DNA of 64,000 bases. Source: Poriferisodalis sp965221195. GTDB lineage: Bacteria > Actinomycetota > Acidimicrobiia > Acidimicrobiales > Poriferisodalaceae. Below, piece by piece: positions 59,532 through 64,000 of the stretch. Position numbers and translations under genes: made by a program. Positions within the stretch are counted from its first letter, which is position 1. Each line of letters starts with the position of its first letter. The stretch lies in the NCBI GenBank assembly GCA_965221195.1, contig OZ244864.1, forward strand, positions 1,984,001 through 2,048,000, written 5' to 3'. The notes below the pieces were generated by a model. That model was not told the origin of the DNA and did not search any database. It was given only the letters and a program-made list of their open reading frames with translations.

Positions 59532-60752
59532 GTGAAATTTGCTGCATTTCTTGCGCCGCACCACCTGCCGGGCGAGAGTCCTGCGTTGCAGTTGCAGCGC
59601 GATCTCGACTTGACCACGCACCTCGACCGTCTCGGTTACGACGAGTTCTGGTGCGGCGAGCATCACTCGACCGGCTGGGAGACCATCGGTTCGCCTGAGA
59701 TGTTCCTAGCGGCCGCAGCCATGCGCACCGGCCGCATCAAGCTCGGCACAGGCGTCACTTCCATCCCCTATCACCATCCGTTCCATGTCGCTCAGCGCAT
59801 TGTGCAGCTCGACCAGATGAGCATGGGGCGAGCGATATTGGGAACTGGCCCTGGGGCGCTGCCGTCGGATGCCCACACTTTGGGCATCGATCCGATGCTG
59901 CTGCGTGACCGCCAAGACGAGGCCATTCCGGTCATCCAACGGCTGTTGGCCGGTGCTGAGCGGTTCACCTATGAGTGCGACTGGTTTTCGCTGTACGACG
60001 CCAAGCTGCAGATTTTGCCTTACCAACACAAGCTCCCGATGGCGACGGCGTCGATGATCAGCCCGTCGGGTATGACGCTCGCCGGCAAGCACGGGATTGG
60101 GGTGCTGTCGATCGGATCGATGTCAACCGAAGGCTTGGCCTCGCTGCCGCTGCAGTGGAGCTTCGCCGAGGAGGCCGCAGCCAAGCATGACCAGTTCATC
60201 AGCCGCGACGACTGGCGAGTGATGTTCAACTTCCATGTGGCGCTCACTCGCGATCAGGCTCGGCGCGATGTCACCCATGGCCTGCTGCGCTGGCACAACG
60301 AATACAACGTCGGCACCCTGCAGCGACCCGGTCTTGAACGTCTCACTTCGACGGCCGACGCGATTGACTTCTACGCAAACCCCGACACCTCTGCCGGTGT
60401 TATTGGCACCCCCGACGACCTCATCGAGAACATTTTGCGGATGGCAGAGATCACTGGCGGGTTTGGCGCGGTGATGGGCTTCGTCAACGACTGGGCCGAA
60501 CCCGAAGCCATGTTCCGCAGCTGGGACTTGGTCGCCCGCCACGTCATCCCAGCAGTCAACGGCCAGCTTGCCTCCATGCGGGAATCGAACGAGTTTGTGA
60601 TCCGCAACCGCGAATACTTTGACCGGGCAGGCGAGGCGATTATGACGAAAATCTTCGAGAACAAACGCGCCACGGCAGCGCTCAAAGACGGCGGCGCCGG
60701 CAGAACCGGTTTCACACCGCCACATGTAGGCGAAACCGCCGAGGCAAACTAA
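59532..60752 (+). CDS. luciferase-like (LLM class) flavin monooxygenase
   Basis: 406 residues from GTG 59532 (AAAGGG eight bases upstream). TIM-barrel of the luciferase family: KFAAFLAPHH, YDEFWCGEHHSTGWE, GTGVTSIPYHHPFHVAQR, MSMGRAILGTGPGALPSD. The C-terminal TPDDLIENI-like segment (GTPDDLIENILRM) closes the barrel. Closest to FMN-dependent bacterial luciferase-type monooxygenases such as those acting on alkanals or limonene; substrate unknown. It is in line with the P450 and SDR genes and may be co-regulated. Confidence 0.93.
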   Translation: MKFAAFLAPHHLPGESPALQLQRDLDLTTHLDRLGYDEFWCGEHHSTGWETIGSPEMFLAAAAMRTGRIKLGTGVTSIPYHHPFHVAQRIVQLDQMSMGRAILGTGPGALPSDAHTLGIDPMLLRDRQDEAIPVIQRLLAGAERFTYECDWFSLYDAKLQILPYQHKLPMATASMISPSGMTLAGKHGIGVLSIGSMSTEGLASLPLQWSFAEEAAAKHDQFISRDDWRVMFNFHVALTRDQARRDVTHGLLRWHNEYNVGTLQRPGLERLTSTADAIDFYANPDTSAGVIGTPDDLIENILRMAEITGGFGAVMGFVNDWAEPEAMFRSWDLVARHVIPAVNGQLASMRESNEFVIRNREYFDRAGEAIMTKIFENKRATAALKDGGAGRTGFTPPHVGETAEAN

Positions 60753-60845
60753 CGCGCCCCGGCTGCTGCCACCTAGCTATGGCATGTGGCCTGCGGCTAA
60801 GGCATTTGGCGAGGCGATCGCGAGCTGGCGCTCAACCGTTTCCGC

Positions 60846-63056
60846 TCAGGCCAGATCGAAGCGATCCAACTCCATCACTTTGTGCCACGCCGCCACAAAA
60901 TCGGCCACGAACTTGGCACCAGCGTCGTCGGCGCCGTACACCTCGGCAATTGCACGCAACTGAGAGTTAGAGCCAAACACCAAATCAACAGCAGTGGCGG
61001 TCCACTTGAGGTCGCCGCTGGCACGATCACGGCCGTCATAGACATGCTCTGCGTCGGATAGACGCCACTGCGTAGACATGTCAAGCAGGTTCACGAAGAA
61101 GTCGTTGGTTAGCGCACCGACCCGATCTGTGAGCACGCCAACAGACGAACCGCCAGTGTTGGCGCCAAGCACCCGCAAGCCACCGACCAGCGCCGTCATC
61201 TCTGGGGCTGTCAGCGACAGCAGGCTTGCCCGGTCAACGAGCATTGCTTCGGGGCGGCGCTTGTCTTCGGCACGCCAGTAGTTGCGGAACCCGTCAGCGG
61301 TCGGCTCAAGCACAGCGAACGAGTCGACATCGGTCTGCTCTGCCAGTGCGTCAGTGCGGCCCGGCGAGAACGGCACACTCACGTCATAGCCGCCGACACG
61401 AGCAGCTTGCTCGATGCCAGCGCATCCGCCCAGCACGATCACGTCTGCAAGCGACACTCGCTTAGACCCGCTCTGGGCTCCGTTGAAGTTTGTTTGGACG
61501 CCTTCAAGTGCAGTGATCACTGCTGCCAGCTCGGCAGGGTCGTTGGCTTCCCAGCCGTTTTGCGGAGCGAGCCGGACACGCGCGCCGTTCGCGCCGCCTC
61601 GCAAATCGCTGTCGCGGAACGTCGATGCTGACGCCCAGGCCGCTTTCACCAGTTCTGAAGTTGAACATCCCGACGCAAGAATTGACGTCTTGAGTTCAGC
61701 GATGTCGGTGTCGTTGACTAGTTCGTGATCTACTGCGGGCACTGGGTCTTGCCAGATCAGTACTTCGTCGGGCACTTCGGATCCCAAGTAGCGCGACACC
61801 GGACCCATGTCACGATGGGTGAGCTTGTACCAAGCCCGCGCGAACGCATCGGCGAACTCGTCGGGGTTCTCAAGGAATCGCCGCGAGATCGGCTCATAGA
61901 TGGGGTCGGTTCGCAGCGCCAAGTCGGTGGTGAGCATCACCGGCGCGTGACGCTTGGACGGATCGTGTGCATCTGGCACCGTGTCCGACGCAGCAGGATC
62001 TGTGGGTACCCACTGGTGGGCACCTGCTGGACTGCTGGACAGCACCCACTCATAGCCGAACAGCACCTCAAAAAAGGTGTTGTCCCAAGTGGTTGGCGTG
62101 GGTGTCCAGATGCCTTCAAGGCCACTGGTGATCGCGTCGCCGGCTTTGCCGCTGCCGAATGTGTTCGCCCAGCCCATGCCTTGCTCTTCAAGACGCGCGC
62201 CCTCTGGCTCAGGGCCGACATGGGCATCGTCGTCGGCAGCGCCGTGAGTCTTGCCGAAGGTGTGCCCGCCAGCGATGAGCGCCACGGTCTCCTCATCGTT
62301 CATGGCCATGCGGGCGAAGGTCTCCCGAATGTCCCGAGCGGCTGCCAGAGGATCGGGAGTGCCGTTGGGTCCCTCGGGATTGACATAGATGAGGCCCATC
62401 TGCACTGCGCCCAGCGGATTAGCAAGGTCGCGCTCACCGCTGTAGCGCTCGTCGTCCAGCCAGACGGTCTCAGGTCCCCAGTAGATGTCTTCTTCGGGTT
62501 CCCACACGTCTTGGCGTCCGCCGCCGAAGCCGAAAGTGGCAAATCCCATAGTCTCCAGCGCCACATTGCCAGCGAGGATCATCAGATCGGCCCAAGAAAT
62601 CTTGCGGCCGTACTTTTGCTTGACCGGCCACAGCAGGCGTCGTGCTTTGTCCAAGTTGGCGTTATCGGGCCAACTGTTCAGCGGAGCGAACCGGTGCGTG
62701 CCCGAGCCGCCGCCACCGCGTCCGTCGTGGATGCGGTACGTGCCGGCGCTGTGCCAGGCCATGCGTATCATCAGCGGCCCGTAATGGCCGAAATCGGCTG
62801 GCCACCACTCCTGCGAGTCTGTCATCACCGCAGCGAGGTCTTCTTTGAGCGCAGCGAGATCAAGCGTCTTGAACTCAGCGGCGTAGTCGAAATCCTCACC
62901 AGTGGGGTCGATGAGCGAAGAGTTCTTGCCGAGCGGCCGCAAGTTCAACTGATCGGGCCACCACTGCTGGTTCGCCAGCGAGCCCATGTAGGCGGGGTCG
63001 TGCAGTACTGGGCATTTTCCCGTCGCAGCTGTGTGCGTGGCGCTGGTGTTAGTCAT
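60846..63056 (-). CDS. katG: catalase-peroxidase
   Basis: 736 residues from ATG 63056 (AAAGGAGCAGC ribosome-binding site). Distal heme pocket RMAWHSAGTYR (Arg, Trp, His), Tyr of the Met-Tyr-Trp adduct in MGLIYVNPEG, Met in ARMAMND, and the proximal His in GGHTFGKTHGA. The second, heme-less peroxidase half makes the rest, as in all KatG. It removes hydrogen peroxide in the cytoplasm. It appears monocistronic. Confidence 0.98.
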   Translation of the reverse strand: MTNTSATHTAATGKCPVLHDPAYMGSLANQQWWPDQLNLRPLGKNSSLIDPTGEDFDYAAEFKTLDLAALKEDLAAVMTDSQEWWPADFGHYGPLMIRMAWHSAGTYRIHDGRGGGGSGTHRFAPLNSWPDNANLDKARRLLWPVKQKYGRKISWADLMILAGNVALETMGFATFGFGGGRQDVWEPEEDIYWGPETVWLDDERYSGERDLANPLGAVQMGLIYVNPEGPNGTPDPLAAARDIRETFARMAMNDEETVALIAGGHTFGKTHGAADDDAHVGPEPEGARLEEQGMGWANTFGSGKAGDAITSGLEGIWTPTPTTWDNTFFEVLFGYEWVLSSSPAGAHQWVPTDPAASDTVPDAHDPSKRHAPVMLTTDLALRTDPIYEPISRRFLENPDEFADAFARAWYKLTHRDMGPVSRYLGSEVPDEVLIWQDPVPAVDHELVNDTDIAELKTSILASGCSTSELVKAAWASASTFRDSDLRGGANGARVRLAPQNGWEANDPAELAAVITALEGVQTNFNGAQSGSKRVSLADVIVLGGCAGIEQAARVGGYDVSVPFSPGRTDALAEQTDVDSFAVLEPTADGFRNYWRAEDKRRPEAMLVDRASLLSLTAPEMTALVGGLRVLGANTGGSSVGVLTDRVGALTNDFFVNLLDMSTQWRLSDAEHVYDGRDRASGDLKWTATAVDLVFGSNSQLRAIAEVYGADDAGAKFVADFVAAWHKVMELDRFDLA

Positions 63057-63217
63057 TGCTGCTCCTTTGATAAGGCCTGAGTCGTTTGTCGGGCCGACGG
63101 CGATGCTAGGCACTCCGAACAGTAGCCCAATAGACGACCTCAGCTTCGTCGATCACACAGTCGTGAAGCCTTTTGCCGCTGCGAAAGAGTTCTGCACCTG
63201 CCGCTACCATCAAGACG

Positions 63218-63559
63218 ATGGCATTGAACGACGCAGCAAGTAACGCGACACGTGACGCGGCAGGTGCTTTGCCGGAGCCAGATGCCAAGCCGCTAGATGT
63301 GCTGACAGATGTGTGGCAAGGGCAGAGAGCTAGAGAGGACGGTGCTTCCGACGCAGACACTCTCGACGTTGCATCTGGCAACGCCAAAATTTGCCGCAAC
63401 GCTCGCCACTTCACGTTCGACGGCTTCGCTGAAGGCAGTGCTGAGGGAAGTAAAGACATCGCCGCGTCATGGCGGAAGCTGCTCGAACGCGAAGGAAAGC
63501 TCTCTGGTGATGGTTCCTCACTGCGCGATCTCCTCCTAGGTCCAAACACAGGCGACTGA
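63218..63559 (+). CDS. hypothetical protein upstream of a MoxR-like ATPase
   Basis: 113 residues, hydrophilic, with no recognised family. It ends DGSSLRDLLLGPNTGD. It diverges from katG and lies 25 nt before the ATPase gene on the same strand, so it may belong to that operon. Confidence 0.5.
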   Translation: MALNDAASNATRDAAGALPEPDAKPLDVLTDVWQGQRAREDGASDADTLDVASGNAKICRNARHFTFDGFAEGSAEGSKDIAASWRKLLEREGKLSGDGSSLRDLLLGPNTGD

Positions 63560-63584
63560 GGATGAGGACGCCGACGGCCCGCAG

Positions 63585-64000
63585 GTGACGGTGAGCGAAC
63601 AGTCCTCCAGCGAGACGCCGCGAGACGTAGCTGATTTGCAAGAGCAGCTGCGTTCGGCCGGATACCTCGCGGGCCGCGGGCTGGCCACCGCAACGCTCAT
63701 CGGAATGCGGCTGGGTCGGCCGATACTGCTTGAAGGTGAAGTCGGTGTAGGCAAGACCGAACTGGCTAAATGTCTCGCCCGCATCGGTGCCAAACAGCTC
63801 ATCCGCCTCCAGTGCTACGAAGGCATTGACACCCACCAAGCACTGTATGAGTGGGATTACGCCCGCCAGATGCTCCAAGTCAGGGCGCTGTCTGAGAGCG
63901 AGTTGACAAGCGATGCCGCTATCAGCGGGCTCTACGGCCCAGATTTTCTCATTGAGCGTCCGCTGCTGGCTGCCTTACGAGCCGGTAGCGACGCGGTGCT
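63585..64000 (+). CDS. MoxR/CoxD-like AAA+ ATPase, 5' part
   Basis: Partial, running off the window edge. After GTG 63585 or GTG 63591 the frame encodes GRPILLEGEVGVGKTELAKC (Walker A) and then LIRLQCYEGIDTHQALYEWD, the typical MoxR pattern. Variants with this spacing (CoxD-like) usually work with a VWA-domain protein to assemble metalloenzymes such as carbon monoxide dehydrogenase; those genes would lie past 64000. Confidence 0.85.
   Translation, partial: MTVSEQSSSETPRDVADLQEQLRSAGYLAGRGLATATLIGMRLGRPILLEGEVGVGKTELAKCLARIGAKQLIRLQCYEGIDTHQALYEWDYARQMLQVRALSESELTSDAAISGLYGPDFLIERPLLAALRAGSDAV

Noticed and set aside
61725..63080. A 451-codon open frame antisense to katG
   Set aside because: It mirrors a highly conserved gene; long antisense frames are common in GC-rich DNA and it shows no domain.
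1..64000. CRISPR arrays, tRNA or rRNA genes, insertion sequences
   Set aside because: I scanned for regularly spaced repeats, tRNA T-arm patterns and transposase motifs and saw none; the tandem repeats have no spacers.

Overview
This is a GC-rich chromosomal segment of an actinobacterium. F420-type luciferase-like oxidoreductases, a deazaflavin (DDN-type) nitroreductase, a P450, a CaiB/BaiF CoA-transferase and frequent GTG starts point to Actinobacteriota, perhaps the Acidimicrobiia. That placement is inference, because no rRNA or tRNA gene lies in the window. Housekeeping and C1 genes alternate with a dense defence and toxin-antitoxin island.

1-26 kb: an SNF2-family helicase (hepA) diverges from proS. 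After a short accessory block (unknown gene, split ImmA/IrrE-like peptidase, DNA methyltransferase, MFS permease) comes a coherent C1 module. A dimethylglycine/sarcosine-type dehydrogenase with a GcvT tail passes electrons to ETF (etfBA) and methylene groups to folate. Formate-tetrahydrofolate ligase (fhs) links formyl-folate to formate. An NAD-type formate dehydrogenase then oxidises formate. Its catalytic subunit reads through an in-frame UGA at the active-site selenocysteine position, followed by a SECIS-like hairpin. The [Fe-S]-rich N-terminal domains usually fused to that subunit are on a separate gene. serA, a CoA-transferase and pyrC follow.

27-43 kb: an island of antitoxin and toxin genes and remnants (relBE, vapBC, a toxin-first pair), a PD-(D/E)xK-like protein, a proteasome-like Ntn-hydrolase pair, a complete type I restriction-modification operon (hsdM - unknown gene - hsdS - hsdR, all with 4-nt overlaps) and a DUF5131/TcmP pair. 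hsdM carries a 17-G tract that puts its C-terminus out of frame.

44-52.5 kb: an F420-type oxidoreductase, a VOC protein, a His-rich lipoprotein, and a single-chain Mrr-nuclease/helicase/N6-methylase enzyme with type ISP architecture. It has a 16-C tract near its N-terminus and a 10-G tract before its target-recognition part. The C tract is out of frame as read. The tail is broken into short ORFs joined by GTGA and ATGA overlaps.

52.6-64 kb: a thioredoxin-fold protein with a second in-frame UGA in its redox motif and the same GGUCU-loop hairpin, a DDN-type oxidoreductase, a type II-like restriction-modification pair, a P450, an SDR, a luciferase-like monooxygenase, katG and the start of a MoxR/CoxD-like ATPase.

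Two themes run through the window. UGA recoding occurs in two unrelated genes with matching hairpins, and homopolymer tracts that could switch expression sit in two different restriction-modification systems. In addition, most intergenic gaps and several protein linkers contain locally unique tandem repeats of roughly 12-18 nt.
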